Part shown: positions 19,490 to 32,415 of the stretch, in pieces
Layout of the letters: every line of letters starts with the position of its first letter
Numbering within the stretch: position 1 is the stretch's first letter
Assembly: GCA_963854835.1 (NCBI GenBank)
Contig: OY978530.1
Location: 14,978,220-15,042,219 of the forward strand
Length of the DNA: 64,000 bases
Direction of reading: 5' to 3'
From: Megamerina dolium
Taxonomy: Eukaryota > Arthropoda > Insecta > Diptera > Megamerinidae
Notes under the pieces: generated by a model
Told to the model about the DNA's origin: nothing
Seen by the model: the letters and a program-made list of their open reading frames with translations, nothing else
The model's database searches: none
Made by a program: the position numbers and the translations under genes

Positions 19490-20479
19490 AAAATAAACGC
19501 AATAGATATATGTTTCGAAGGCAATAAATATATAAAAATACGAAACCGTGACGCGAGAAAAATTATCTCCTATAGTTCTTCAATACGTACACGACAACCG
19601 AGCAACCAAAAAGTAAAAATAAAAATGGACATTGTACATGTACTCGTATGTGAATTAATACGTGCAAACATTAAAGAATAATATATTAATGTGTGCGCGA
19701 ATAATTATTAAAACACAAAAGCTTAAATACCAACATATGTGTAGATGTGTAGATGTGAGTGAACATAAATATGCGTACAAAATAATCAATAGTTCATAAA
19801 AAAAAAACAAAATAATAAGTATTTGCTAACAATAATGCAACAAATGCAAATATAACCGTTTGATAAAACGAATTTAATGAAAAGTTATAACTGCGATAGA
19901 TGTGCATGCTTATTGAATATTTCATAAGAATTTGACAATAAATTGTATGATTTGTGTAAATGTTATATGAAACTATAAGTTCATAAAGGCGTGTGTAACA
20001 TATTCATACGAACATTTAACAGTGGATAGAACACTATAGAACTACAACAACAACAGCGGTATACAGACCAATAAGAGGAGCGCCTACAAGACCGAAAGAA
20101 AAAGAATAGAAAAATAAAAATCAAAACAAGTAATAACAGCAAGATATTCAAAAAAAGAAGAGAAAAAGAAATATATAATCAATAGAAAGCAAGAAAAGAA
20201 AGAAAACACCAATCAACATTTTAAAAAAAATTTAAGCTAAGTTATTTGAAATTACTATTTACATTAATTTATTTACTTACATAATTTATTTACTTACATA
20301 TTTACTTACATAATAATAATAAATTACTATTTACATAATTAATATTAACGTTACATAATCTTTTTGTGATCTCTTCTCCAAAATCTATACACTTATTCAC
20401 CTATTTTAAACTTCTTAATTTTAAAATTCAAATCTTAAATTTAAATTAATTTAATCTAAAATATAAAAATTTTGATCTC
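19490..20479 (+). other. Gypsy-2 leader, A-rich, no gene
   Basis: About 1 kb of A-rich sequence with no open frame and no recognised motif. It lies between the PBS and a (TA)n array. Confidence 0.5.
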
Positions 20480-21811
<1,332 letters not shown>

Positions 21812-22456
21812 ATGTTACGTTCACCAACAAATACTGATGGAGGTGATTCTAACATTAGACCTCTTATAGATATGGGTCCAGAGGTAAACATTATATACTT
21901 ACCCAATCCGTTTAGTCATAGACCAGACCTTGAAGCAAATTCAGTGAAGTTACCACAATTTTGGCAAAATTGCCCAGAAGCATGGTTCATCCATGTAGAG
22001 ACACAGTTCTCAACAAAAAAAATAACTCGTGACATTACAAAATATGAGTATGTCATAACTGCATTACCGCAGGAAATTATATCGAACGTACTCGATATAA
22101 TTCAAAACCCACCAGAAAATGACAAATACGGAAATTTAAAGAAAGCCTTGATAGATAGGCACTCTCTAAACGAACAACGTAAGTTAGACAGAATCTTAAG
22201 TGATTCTGAAATATGAGATCGTAGACCTTCAGAATACTACAGATCATTATAATTATTAGCTGGGAATTCTATTGACAATGATTTCTTAACAAAACTATGG
22301 CTAAGAAAATTACCAAGGAATTTATATGTGGCTCTTGCAGGAGCAAATACACATAATACCACGGAGTTATTACGTCTAGCAGATACTATTTGGGAAGCAA
22401 CTTGTGGACGCGAGGTATTTTCTATTAAAAATAACGAAAATACATTCAACGTATAG
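21812..22456 (+). pseudogene. gag: Gypsy-2 gag remnant
   Basis: The ATG at 21812 opens 134 residues containing VKLPQFWQNCPEAWFIHVET, the capsid entry of gag proteins in this group. After a stop at 22214-22216 the capsid continues in another frame: NDFLTKLWLRKLPRNLYVAL and TELLRLADTIWEATCGR. No zinc knuckle is seen. It would form particles; it is inactivated here by a stop and a frame change. Confidence 0.75.
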
Positions 22457-22524
22457 TTGAAAAAGTAGTTGAAAATCTAAAGAAAGTTACTTCAACTATA
22501 TGTGAACAATTCTAGAAATTACAA

Positions 22525-23960
22525 TTGGACATTTGTGAACGTAAAGGACAAATAAATTACAGTAATCGAAATCCCAAAAATCACTCTCACGAAATTGGAT
22601 CTGTCACTACCTTTATAAATTTGGTGATAAAGCACGAAAATGCGAACAACCGTGTGCTTATGGCGACAGACAATGGAAACTTAGAATATTCTACTCGTCG
22701 CCTATTCATTAACGATAAGACAAATAAATTAACCTTTTTAATAGATAGTGGAGCTGAAATTTCAGTTCTACCAGCATCAAAATTCAGAAGCTATAAGAGA
22801 TCGTCAGATATTATTTTAACTGCAGCAAACGGCACTCATATTTCAACTTACGGCAAAAAAAATTTTAAATATAAATTTAGGGTTACGAAGTGAATTTCCT
22901 TTCACATTTCTTATCGCTGATATAACAAAACCTATAATTGGTGCTGATTTTCTAGAAAAATACGGATTGTTAGTAGATGTTAAACATAAACGTTTAATTG
23001 ATAATATAACAACTTTATCAGTCAGTGCAATATCAAGTTATTGCAATATTCCTTCACCTAAAATATTTTGGGTAGATAACAAGTACACAGAACTTTTAAA
23101 GAAATTTCCAAATTTAATCGCAGAACCAGATTATAACAAACACGTTAATCATTCGACAATCCACCATAGAAGGGCCTCTTTCATTCTGCAGACCAAGACG
23201 TCTCGATCCTATTAAATATAAAATTGTAAAGTCAGAATTTGAAATGTTAGTTAGAACAGGCGTTTGTCGTCCTTAGTACCAAAAAAAAGAACCAAATGAC
23301 TGGAGACCTTGTGGAGATTATAGAAGATTAAATTTAATCAAGGTATCTGACCGATATCCATTACCACATATTCATGATTTACATATAGATTTTCAAGATA
23401 AACATATATTTTCCAAAATTGATCTAGTACGTGCTTACCACCAAATTCCGGTTTCAGAAGAAGACGTACATACGACTTCTATTACAACCCCTTTTGGAAT
23501 GTTCGAATTTACAAGAATATCTTTTGGTTTACGTAATTCTGCACATATATTCCAAAGTTTTATTAACGAAGTTACACAAAATTTTGATTTTACATTCGCA
23601 TATTTGGATGACATTTTGATCGGAAGTAATTTTGAATCAGAACATTTGCAACATTTAACTATACTTTTCAAACAGTTAAATAAATACGGTTTAAACATGT
23701 AAAATGTATTTTCGGAGTCGAAAACCTTGACTTTCTAGGATTTCTAGCGTTGGAATTTGTCCATCTGATGAAAAAGTCAAAATAATTAATTTTGGTAAAC
23801 CAACATCGGTCAAACAACTTCAGAAATTTATCGGAATGGTAAATTACTATCATAGGTATATACCAAAGTTAGCCGAATTACTCAATCCATTACATGACAT
23901 GCTTACAAAACCTACAAAAAAATAAAACAAAAGTGCTAGAATGGACAGATAAAACAACAC
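22525..23960 (+). pseudogene. pol: Gypsy-2 protease and reverse transcriptase remnant
   Basis: The protease at about 22735-22900 has FLIDSGAEISVLPASKF (active-site DSG). After a frameshift the RT begins at about 23175 with PRRLDP-type sequence, then DWRPCGDYRRLNLI (23300) and the palm entry FSKIDLVRAYHQIPV (about 23410). It continues with TPFGMFEFTRISFGLRNSA (about 23488) and the catalytic YLDD (about 23600). The connection LQKFIGMVNYYHRYIPKLAE follows near 23820. Several stops and frame changes occur, although the catalytic box is preserved. Confidence 0.8.
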
Positions 23961-23969
23961 AACTTTTTG

Positions 23970-24536
23970 AAGCTGTAAAAGATAATTTTGCTCAATCATT
24001 TCAAGAGTAAAGCAAAATTATCAGTTACAACAGACTCTTCAAATATCGCTATCGCTGGTGTTCTGCAACAAGAATTCAAAGGACGTAAAGAACCGTTAGC
24101 GTTTTTCTCAAAAAAGCTCAATCCATCTGAATACAAATATAGTACATTCGATAAAGAGCTATTAGCCATTTATTTGACGATAAAACATTTTCAACATTGG
24201 TTAGAAGGTCAGAATTTTACGGTATTTACAGACCACAAACCATTAATATTTGCTCTAAATTCAAAAACTGAGCGTAGTCCTCGACAAACAAGACATTTGG
24301 AATATATCTCACAATTTACAAACGATATACAACACATTCGTGGTGAATCAAATATAATTGCGGATACACTTTCTAGAGACCCAGGTATAGCAGTTTTAGA
24401 AACAGATGATATTAATTTACAAACTTTATATCAGCAACAACAGAATGACGAAGAATTGAAATCACTTATTACAGACACAAACAGTAGGTATAAACTTAAA
24501 TTAATCAAAATTCCTTCAAATCGAGATTTGGTGTGA
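23970..24536 (+). pseudogene. pol: Gypsy-2 RNase H
   Basis: Bases 23988-24536 form one open frame. It contains TTDSSNIAIAGVLQQEFKG, then EYKYSTFDKELLAIYL, FTDHKPLIFAL, and IRGESNIIADTLSRDPG. All four RNase H acidic positions are visible. It is followed by a frame change into integrase at 24533. Confidence 0.8.
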
Positions 24537-25272
24537 GATCACATGGTGGAGTAAAAGGTACCCGTCATTTGATATCAAATAGATATTTCTGGCCTGGAAT
24601 AATTAAAATGGTTAATCAATGGACAAAAGAGTGCATAAATTGTCAGAAATCGAAAATTAATAAACACACCAAGTCTCCGATCACAAAAATCCCGATTCCA
24701 AAAGGAAGATTTGAACACATACATATTGATATTGTCGGTCTTTTACCTTCTTCAAATGGCTATCGTTACTTACTAACCCTTATTGATAGAAATACACGGT
24801 GGCCAGAAGTATATCCAATTAAAGATATATCAGTAACTAGTGTTTCTGAAATGTTTTTCCGTGAATATGTTCCTGGTTCTAGAGTACCACTTAATATAAC
24901 TAGTGATCAAGGTACACAATTCATATCTAAACTATTTACGGGGTTGACAAAATTTTTAGGTACTCATAAAATAGTTACTACTCCATATCATCCTCAATCT
25001 AATGGAATGATTGAACGTTTTCACAGACAGTTGAAATCATCAATAATAGTCAAAGACAATAACGTTAGATGGTACGATGAGTACGATGATACTTTTAGGG
25101 TTACGATCTGCTTTTAAGGAAGATAATAATTCAACTGCATCTGAAATGGTTTATGGACAAAGTTTAAGACTACCATGTCAGTTAGTTGTTGAAACAGAAC
25201 AAAATTTTGATCCAATTGATACATTAGCTAGATTTAAGGATAATTTTCGTAACAGTCGTTCAAATATTGGGT
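24533..25272 (+). pseudogene. pol: Gypsy-2 integrase (zinc finger and catalytic core)
   Basis: It reads HGGVKGTRHLISNRYFWPGI and CINCQKSKIN (HHCC), then HIDIVGLLPSSNGYRYLL (first Asp) and NITSDQGTQFISKLF (second Asp). Next comes HPQSNGMIERFHRQLKSS (Glu). After a frame change at about 25090, the frame shows ALRSAFKEDNNSTASEMVYG. The C-terminal part lies beyond an inserted DD41D element, at 26150-26487. Confidence 0.85.
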
Positions 25273-26150
25273 GATCCAAGTAGACATACTTTTTTCAATA
25301 GCCTTTTTTTGACAGATCACGTGTGAGTCGTGCCATGCTGTCATGTGATTTTTGTTTAGTATTGTTTGGCATTTCATCATGGAAAGACTTACTCCTGAAC
25401 AACGTTTACAAATCGTTGAACTTTATTACGAAAATTCACGTTCTGTGAGGAATGTGTTCCGTGCACTTCGCTTGTTCAGCGATGAGGCCCATTTCTGGTT
25501 CAATGGGTATGTAAACAAGCAAAATTGCCGCATTTGGGACGAATAGCAACCTGAAGAGATTCAATAGCTGCCACTTCATCCAGAAAAAACAACGGTTTGG
25601 TGTGGTTTGTGCGCCGGTGGAATCATCGGTTCATATTTCTTCACAAATGATGCCGGTGAGAACGTAACCGCCAATGGCGACCGTTATCGTGCCATGATAT
25701 CCGACTATTGAAGCTCGTGATCTTGGCGACATTTGGTTTCAAAAAGACGGCGCCACTTCTCACACATCGCATTAATCAATGGATTTATTGAGAGAACACT
25801 TTGGTGAGCAGATAATAACACGTTTTGGGCCGGTCGATTGGCCACCAAGATCGTGTGATATCACACCGTTAGACTTTTTCCTGTGGGGATATGTAAAGTC
25901 TAAAGTTTATGCGGACAAACCCGCTTCGATTCAGGCCAGTAGCAAAACATCACGCGTGTCATTCGCCAGTTACCAGTCGAAATGCTCGAACGAGTCATCG
26001 AAAATTGGACTCAACGGATGGACCATCTGAGACGTAGCCGCGGCCAATATTTGAACATTTTCAAAAAATAAATGCCAAAGAATGTTCTTTCAAATGATAA
26101 TAAACATTCCCCATTCAATTTGAATTTTCTGTGTTTTTTTCTTTAAAAAG
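25273..26150 (+). mobile_element. DD41D Tc1/mariner-type element, subfamily A, copy 1 (internally deleted)
   Basis: It interrupts the Gypsy-2 integrase. The transposase starts at the ATG at 25379 (MERLTPEQRLQIVELYYENS). An internal deletion then joins FRALR directly to the first catalytic motif LFSDEAHFWFNGY. The second Asp is in KDGATSHTS and the third in SCDITPLDFFLWGY, with 41 residues between them by my count. Stops are present near 25548 and 25776. The exact ends are uncertain because no clear terminal repeats were matched. Confidence 0.8.
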
Positions 26151-26487
26151 TAGGAAACCTCGAAATCGATCACGCTTTATATCACATCATAAGGATTCAC
26201 CAGTATTTGTTCCAAAAGATTTATATAGTTGTAAATTTGTTTTTATAAGAGTTGACAGGAAGAAAATTGGGTTACAAGAACCATATGAGGGGCCATTTGA
26301 GGTGATTGAAAAGAATCCAAAATGGTTTAAATTAAACGTCAATAAGACATATCAAAATATTTCTATAGATATAATTAAACCTGCTTTTCTAGATAATGCC
26401 ACACAGATACAGATCATACCAAATAAAAATAAAAAAAAGAAAGTTACATTTAATTTACTTAAAAATAAATATATATGTGGCACATAA
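26150..26487 (+). pseudogene. pol: Gypsy-2 integrase C-terminal domain
   Basis: It reads SHHKDSPVFVPKDLYSCKFV, then FIRVDRKKIGLQEPYEGPFE. The PYEGPF motif is the GPY/F module of Gypsy integrases. It ends in a Lys-rich tail with a stop at 26485-26487. It continues the integrase split by the DD41D element. Confidence 0.8.
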
Positions 26488-26605
26488 AGCCCCAAAGGGC
26501 TCATTGCCCGAGCTTCTCTTCCATTACTGTTGTGCGTCTTAAATTTTGGACAATATTAGAAGGGACCTACTTATTTTAGAAGGTTCCGAACGGCAGAACA
26601 CTTGT
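26470..26605 (-). mobile_element. SINE, copy 5 (outer, split by copy 6)
   Basis: This is the 3' part of the SINE (minus strand) up to CGGCAGAACACTTGT. It is interrupted by copy 6, and a few bases continue at 26987-27003. The head is missing, so it is 5' truncated. Confidence 0.85.
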
Positions 26606-26971
26606 AAAAAAAAAATAAATAAATATGTGGCACTTAAAGCCCCAAAGGGCTCATTGGCCGAGCTTCTCTTTCATTACTGTTGTGCTTCCTAAATTTGGAT
26701 AGTATTAGAAGGGACCTACTTATTTTAGCCGGTTCCGAACGTCAGAACACTTGTGACATCACTTTTTCGGAGCTTTGTCACAGAGTTCGTTCAGAAGCTT
26801 TTTCATGGCAAGTTGTTACTGTCGGAAAAATTGCCAATTGCTTGCTGACAGGTGGGTACCATTCGAAAAAAAAATCTTATCGATATTAAATTTGTTGTGC
26901 ATCAGCCGGGGATTGAACCACAACCTACAGATCAGAAGGCGAACACACTAACCACTGAGCTACGGCACCCA
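26606..26971 (-). mobile_element. SINE, copy 6 (full length, nested in copy 5)
   Basis: 366 bp with tRNA-like head (A box near 26960, B box near 26915), body and AT-rich tail. It is flanked by an exact 15-bp duplication, cggcagaacacttgt, at 26591-26605 and 26972-26986, which is itself SINE body sequence of copy 5. Confidence 0.95.
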
Positions 26972-27033
26972 CGGCAGAACACTTGTGATATCACTTTTTT
27001 ACACTTTTTTAATTTACTTACAATGAATTAATT

Positions 27034-27050
27034 TGGAGGAGGAGAGTAGT
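27034..27050 (+). other. Gypsy-2 polypurine tract
   Basis: TTGGAGGAGGAGAGTAG lies next to the TG of the 3' LTR (27051). Confidence 0.75.
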
Positions 27051-27078
27051 TGTAGTGTTATATTATTATTATTATTAT
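27051..27078 (+). repeat. Gypsy-2 3' LTR, first part
   Basis: TGTAGTGTTATATTATT matches the start of the 5' LTR at 19207. It runs into a (TA)n array and a SINE. The last part of this LTR is at 31941-32089. Confidence 0.8.
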
Positions 27079-27080
27079 TG

Positions 27081-27141
<61 letters not shown>

Positions 27142-27144
27142 TAT

Positions 27145-27228
<84 letters not shown>
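27079..27228. repeat. (TA)n microsatellite
   Basis: About 150 bp of TA abutting the 3' end of SINE copy 7. Confidence 0.97.
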
Positions 27229-27233
<5 letters not shown>

Positions 27234-27568
27234 CTTAAAGCCCCGAAGGGCTCATTGGTCGAGCTTCTCTTCCATTACTGTTGTGCGTCTTAAATTTGGA
27301 CAGTATTAAAAGGGACCTACTTATTTTAGCCGGTTCCGAACGGCAGAACCCTTGTAACATCACTTTTTCTGAGCTTTGTCACAGAGTTCTTTTAGAAGCT
27401 TTTTCATGGCAAGTTGTTACTGTCGGAAGAATTGCTAGTTGCTTGCCGACAGGTGGGTGCCGTTCGAAAGAAAAATATTTTCGATATTAAATTTGTTATG
27501 CATTAACCAGGAATTGAACCACGACCTACAGATCAGAAGGCGAACACACTAACCACTGAGCTACGGCA
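27229..27568 (-). mobile_element. tRNA-headed SINE, copy 7
   Basis: About 340 bp, complete from the head (TAGCTCAGTGG on the minus strand near 27563) to GGGGCTTTAAGTGCCA. The usual TTTATTTT tail has been replaced by, or has grown into, the (TA)n array at 27079-27228. Confidence 0.92.
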
Positions 27569-27599
27569 AGCTAATAATAACAATAACTGCTACTGAGCT

Positions 27600-27627
27600 A
27601 TTATTGTTATTGTTATTATTATTATTA

Positions 27628-27692
<65 letters not shown>

Positions 27693-27710
27693 GTTATTGT
27701 TATTATTACT
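27600..27710. repeat. (ATT)n microsatellite
   Basis: About 110 bp of ATT/TTA repeats with some TTG, part of the interrupted Gypsy-2 3' LTR. It directly precedes the R1-clade LINE. Poly-Leu or poly-Asn 'proteins' here are artefacts. Confidence 0.95.
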
Positions 27711-28965
27711 CAACGCCTACGCCTCCGACGCCAATGGTGCCGGAAGTGCTGTAAGCAGTTCTACGACCAGAAAAGCAGCATGTGCGTCGGAGACTCAAAC
27801 GGTGAAAACCGCTCAGGTGAACGGATCCCCTAGATTAGAGCTAATTCTCAAGATGAGAGTTCTTGAAGAGGATTCCTTTGCGAAATGCAAAGGAAAGACG
27901 TGAAAGACGGAGTATCCGAACTAAGCGAACTGTTTGACGTAATAGAAAGTTATAGGAAGAGCTGGAAGGCGACAGAAGTAGAAAAAGAGAAAGAGCGGGA
28001 AGTTAAAGCTTCTCGCTTAACTAATACAAAAGTAGCCGATGATAGTACGCCGTTAACATGCCTTAACAAACGCGTCGCAACAAGCCCTGTTGTTCCCGAA
28101 TCCGGCAAGAAGACAAGGTCCAAAGAGCCAGAAGGTTGGTTGACGGTAAACCGAAGAAAGCCGAGATCTAAAGAACCGAAAACGGTGTGTAGTGGTACTC
28201 CAGCACTAAAAGAGGGCGACAAAAAGAAGCAAGTTGTGGTAAATAAGAGCAAACCCAAGATACTGAGGGATCGCCCAGAAGCTGTACTTGTGAAGCCGGC
28301 AGAAGGTACCAGTTAAGCGGAAATTCTTAGAGACCTCCGTCAGAAGGTAAAACCAGAAGAAGCTGAAATCGCAATACGTTGTGTTAAGAAGACAAGAGAT
28401 GGATCCATACTACTAGAGCTTGCAAAAGGAGGGAAGAAAGAACAGTTCTGCGAAGCAATAAAAAACTCGTTGAAAGACACCGCGACGGTGAAAGATCTCA
28501 AAACGAGGGCCACTATCGAGATTCGAGATTTAGATTCGTTCACGGACTCAGAGGAGGTTTGCGCAGCAGTTAGAGAAGCCAGAGGAAGAAGTTGGAGTCC
28601 GGTTGACAAAAGCAAACAGTAGGGAACAATGTCGTGCGTTTGTGACTTTGTCAGTAGAAGCAGCAAATATCATCCTTAAAACACAACGCATAAAGATTGG
28701 ATGGGCCAGATGTAGGGGGAAACAGCTGGATGAAATTAAACGCTGTTATAGATGCTTCGGGTCTGGCCACCTCCAAGCAGACTGTAATTGGCCAGATAGG
28801 AAAGGCCAGGGGTTATGCATACGTTGCGGAGAAAGCGGACACATGATACGAGATTGCATAAATCCCCCAAAATGCTGTCTCTGCGCACATGAAAATTTTA
28901 AGGAGCTAAATCATATACCAGGTACGAGCAAATGTGCGGCTTATAAGAAACCAGCGAAGAGATGA
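27711..28965 (+). pseudogene. R1-clade LINE ORF1 (Gag-like, triple zinc knuckle)
   Basis: The coding sequence begins right after the (ATT)n array (NAYASDANGAGSAVSS), shifts frame at about 27890 and has a stop at 28314-28316. It continues with a region rich in charged residues and shifts again near 28610. The C-terminal part has CYRCFGSGHLQADC and CIRCGESGHMIRDC (both CX2CX4HX4C), followed by a third Cys-rich unit, CCLCAHENF. Such ORF1 proteins bind the element RNA and direct it to the nucleus. The stop codon overlaps the ORF2 start as ATGA (28962-28965). Confidence 0.85.
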
Positions 28966-31875
28966 TGAAGATACTTCAAGCAAACCTACATAGAAGTAAA
29001 ACAGCTGATGCGCTTTTTCCTCAGATAGTCGCAGAACATGAAGTTGATGTGGTGATTATCAGTGAGCAATACAAGAAAATTGAAAGCGGAACATGGCTTG
29101 AAAATGACGCGTCAACAGCAGCCATTTGGATACCTATAACCAGCAGCATTCAGGTCACTGACAGCGGCAGAGGATCTTGTTACGTTTATGTACGTATTAA
29201 GAGTGTTACATTGGTGAGCTGTTATCTTACTCCGAGCGATGATATAATGACCTTCCAGGATAAACTGAATGACATCGAAGACAAGGCTCTAGAACTCGAA
29301 GGAGCTTTAGTTGTAGTAGGTGATTTTAACTCCCGTGCTCCGGAGTGGGGTATGCCAACGATGGACGCCCGAGGTCGTAGGGTAGTGGACATGGCTTCAA
29401 GGCTTAGCCTTATTGCTATAAACACGGGCACAGCAAGGACGTTTAGACGGCCAGGCTGCGAGAGCACCACACCAGACATAACGTTTGCTACAGAATCAAT
29501 AGCTGGGAAAATTATTTGCTGGAGGGTACTAGAGGATTTCACGGCCAGTGACCATCAGTACATCTCCTACTCTTATCAGTTTCAAGGCCAAAAAGATGCA
29601 CCAGTGGATGGCGTCAAAATACCGCACAAATGGAATGTGGATAGATTGAACAGAGACGTATTGGTTGACCAAACCCATGCCGCTAGGGAAATAGGTACTC
29701 AAACAATGAGCGCGATTAAAAAGGCTTGTGATGCTTCCATGCCGAAAACGGGATACAGGCGACACAAATCGGTATACTGGTGGAATGAAAAAGTTGCAAA
29801 ACTGAGACGAATCTGCCTGCAGTGTAGACGCATTCTAACAAGGGCCAGACGTAGAGAAAACTTTATTATAGAGCGTGCAGCATACAAGAATGCAAAGGCA
29901 GAACTCAAGTCTGCTATTTTCCGCAGCAAAAATGAAAAGTGGGCTGAACTATGCAAAGACGTAAACAACGATCCCTGGGGACTAGGATACAAAATCGTTA
30001 TGAAGAAACTAGGTAGCAAAGTTGTGACAAATGATATGGATGAAGAAACAATGGAGAATATAGTCTCGACCTTGTTTCCACAACATCCCTTACGGCCGGA
30101 GGATGCAGTTAGAGAACCAGGAGAAATTCTGCTTTTCAGCGAAGAAGGACTAGAATATGCAGCAAGTACGCTTAAAAATAAGAAGGCACCAGGCCCCGAC
30201 AAAATCCCAGGAGAAGTATTAAAGGAACTTGTACACCACCAGCCGCAGGTACGGTTAGATATGTACAACGCATGTCTCAAAGAAGGGATATTTCCAGAGG
30301 TGTGGAAGAACCAACAACTAATTCTGGTAAGCAAAGGCAAAGGTGACCCAATGACACCAGGTGCATATCGCCCACTCTGTATGCTTGATACAGCTGGGAA
30401 ATTATTAGAGAAGCTTCTTAAACCTCGTATCACAGCTGCATGGTTTTAGAAAAGGGTGGTCTACCGTGGGAGCGATTCAAGAAGTGGTGGAAGCAGCCTC
30501 GATAACAAAAATAGGTAACCACTATTCTAGACCAGTAGTCTTGCTAACGACCCTAGATGTTAGAAACGCGTTCAACAGCGTGAAATGGTCGGACATGATA
30601 GAAGCCTTAGAACAACGCTTCCGGATACCTGCATACTTGAGTAGAATGATACGCAGCTATTTATGTGACCGCGTACTCACATACAATACAAACGCTGGAC
30701 CAAAGATGAAAAAAATAACGGCTGGTGCAGCCCAAGGTTCAATCCTCGGTCCAGATCTCTGGAATATAAGTTACGAAATACTACGCATAGAAATGCCAGA
30801 CGATACATTCCTAGTGGGCTTTGCAGATGATATAGCAGCTGTTATAACTGCGAGAAATACAGTAGAAGCACAACGAAAACTCAATCAGGTGATAATACGC
30901 ACGCAAGGATGGCTAAATTCCGACGGACTTCAGTTAGCAACGCAGAAAACTAAACTGCTGCTCATAACGGGGCGTCAAATTCCTTTGGAGGTAGATATGT
31001 ACATAAACGACGAACAAATAACTACACAGAAGGTGGTTAAATATCTAGGAGTTAGATTGGACTCCAAGCTCACATATACGGCACAATTGCAGTATGCTAC
31101 AAACAAAGCAGCTAAAGTTACAGCATCAGTAAGCAGACTGATGGCAAACATCGGTGGACCGTTGCCTAGCAAGCGTAAAGTCTTAATGGCGGTAAACCAT
31201 TCCATCCTACTATATGGATGTGAACTATGGGCCGACACACTCAAAACGGGTTGCAGAAGGAAAATTATATCAGCTGTACGAAGGACTATGGCCCTACGAA
31301 TAACATGTGCCTATCGCACAGTGTCGTATAGTGCGGTGCTGGCAATAGCGGGTGTAACACCAATTGACCTGCTAGCAGAAGAGCGAAAAAAGTTGTACCT
31401 ACTAAAAAAATCTGGAGGCTATACACCACAAGCTGAAAAGCAAATAAGAGAGCAGACAATTAATATCTGGCAAGAGAAATGGGAGAACCACACGTATGGC
31501 AGATGGACCATAAAAATTATACCAAGCATATGTGAATGGATTGGGCGAAGACACGGAGAGGTTAATTATTACCTAACCCAGTTGTTATCTGGCCACGGCT
31601 ATTTCTGTAAATATTTACATAGAATAGGAAAGAGAGCGCATGCCAGATGCGTATACGATGATGCGGAAGAAGACGACGTAGAGCATAATTTCTTCAGTTG
31701 CGAAAGATGGAGTAATGAAAGGAGCGTAATGGAGCAGCAAATCGGGTTATGGACAGTTGAAAACCTGGTCGAAAAACTGTTACACAGCGAAGAAAACTGG
31801 AACGCTATTTCGCGGTATACGGAATGCGTACTCAGAAGAAAGAAGCGGGACCTGGACGCAGGTCAAAACGAGTGA
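28962..31875 (+). pseudogene. R1-clade LINE ORF2 (endonuclease-reverse transcriptase)
   Basis: The start ATG at 28962 overlaps the ORF1 stop. The endonuclease domain occupies about residues 1-220 (MKILQANLHRSKTADAL, then IISEQYKK, GDFNSRAPEWG, TPDITFA, SDHQYISYS). RT motifs begin with LKNKKAPGPDKIPGEVLKE (about 30172). At about 30440 a small deletion shifts the frame: KPRIT runs into HGFRKGWSTVGAIQEV, and the second frame is open at 30466-31875. The catalytic FADDIAAV is near 30820. The C-terminus has a CVYDDAEEDDVEHNFFSC motif of the CCHC type. The protein would nick the target and copy RNA there. Confidence 0.92.
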
Positions 31876-31940
31876 AGTCTAATAAAGACTCACTAGGGCC
31901 CTACCCCGAAGTAATACTACCGTGGTTCCGGTTAAATATT

Positions 31941-32089
31941 GTTAAATATTTTTATTGAAGATCAGTATGATCTCATTTTTATATATCGGAAATTTTCATG
32001 TTTCAATTAATTATAAAATTTTCTCGAAAATAAAAATTCAAATTTTTCTGTTAACGCGTTTTAATAAAATGTAGATATCAAGGTTAATA
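31941..32089 (+). repeat. Gypsy-2 3' LTR, last part
   Basis: It starts TGTTAAATATTTTTATTG, as at 19398 in the 5' LTR. It ends GTTTTAATAAAAT ... GGTTAATA, with the terminal CA mutated to TA. About 60 bp of extra AT-rich sequence occurs in the middle relative to the 5' LTR. The gtgag duplication follows at 32090-32094. Confidence 0.8.
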
Positions 32090-32415
32090 GTGAGTATCGA
32101 ATATGGTACAACCATGGGCTGTACGAGCTATAAGCCGACTCCGTCATAGTAAAGCGCATAAAAATTCATCAGCTGCGCTGGCTGGTCATGTCCAGCCAAT
32201 GAAAGAACACGCTCCAGCTAGGAAGGTGTTATATTCGGAACCCGTGGACGACGCACACCTAACCTCAGGTGGAAAGACCAAGTAGTGGTAAACTTGACTG
32301 TATTTGGAATTTCTAGCTGGCGTCAGCTAGCGTCGAACAGAGATAGCTAGCAAAACATGATAAATTCGGTCTAAATCAGTCATCGGTTGTAATGGCCACT
32401 TAAATAAATAAGTAA
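32090..32415 (+). pseudogene. RTE-like LINE family b, copy 2, second half and tail
   Basis: It reads GEYRIWYNHGLYEL, then VKRIKIHQLRWLVMSSQ and PQVERPSSG with frame shifts. This is the C-terminal region expected directly after KIFG at 19206. The copy ends in a short simple tail (TAAATAAATAAG near 32402-32413). Confidence 0.8.

Larger units (their letters stand above)
27711..31926 (+). mobile_element. R1-clade LINE, nearly full length
   Basis: Two ORFs in R1-type order: ORF1 with CCHC zinc knuckles (about 27711-28965) and ORF2 with endonuclease, RT and a C-terminal CCHC-like motif (28962-31875). A short 3' UTR follows (about 31876-31926). It is inserted in the 3' LTR of Gypsy-2, just after an (ATT)n array. 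ORF1 is broken, and ORF2 has one small deletion near 30440, so it is recently dead. Confidence 0.9.
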
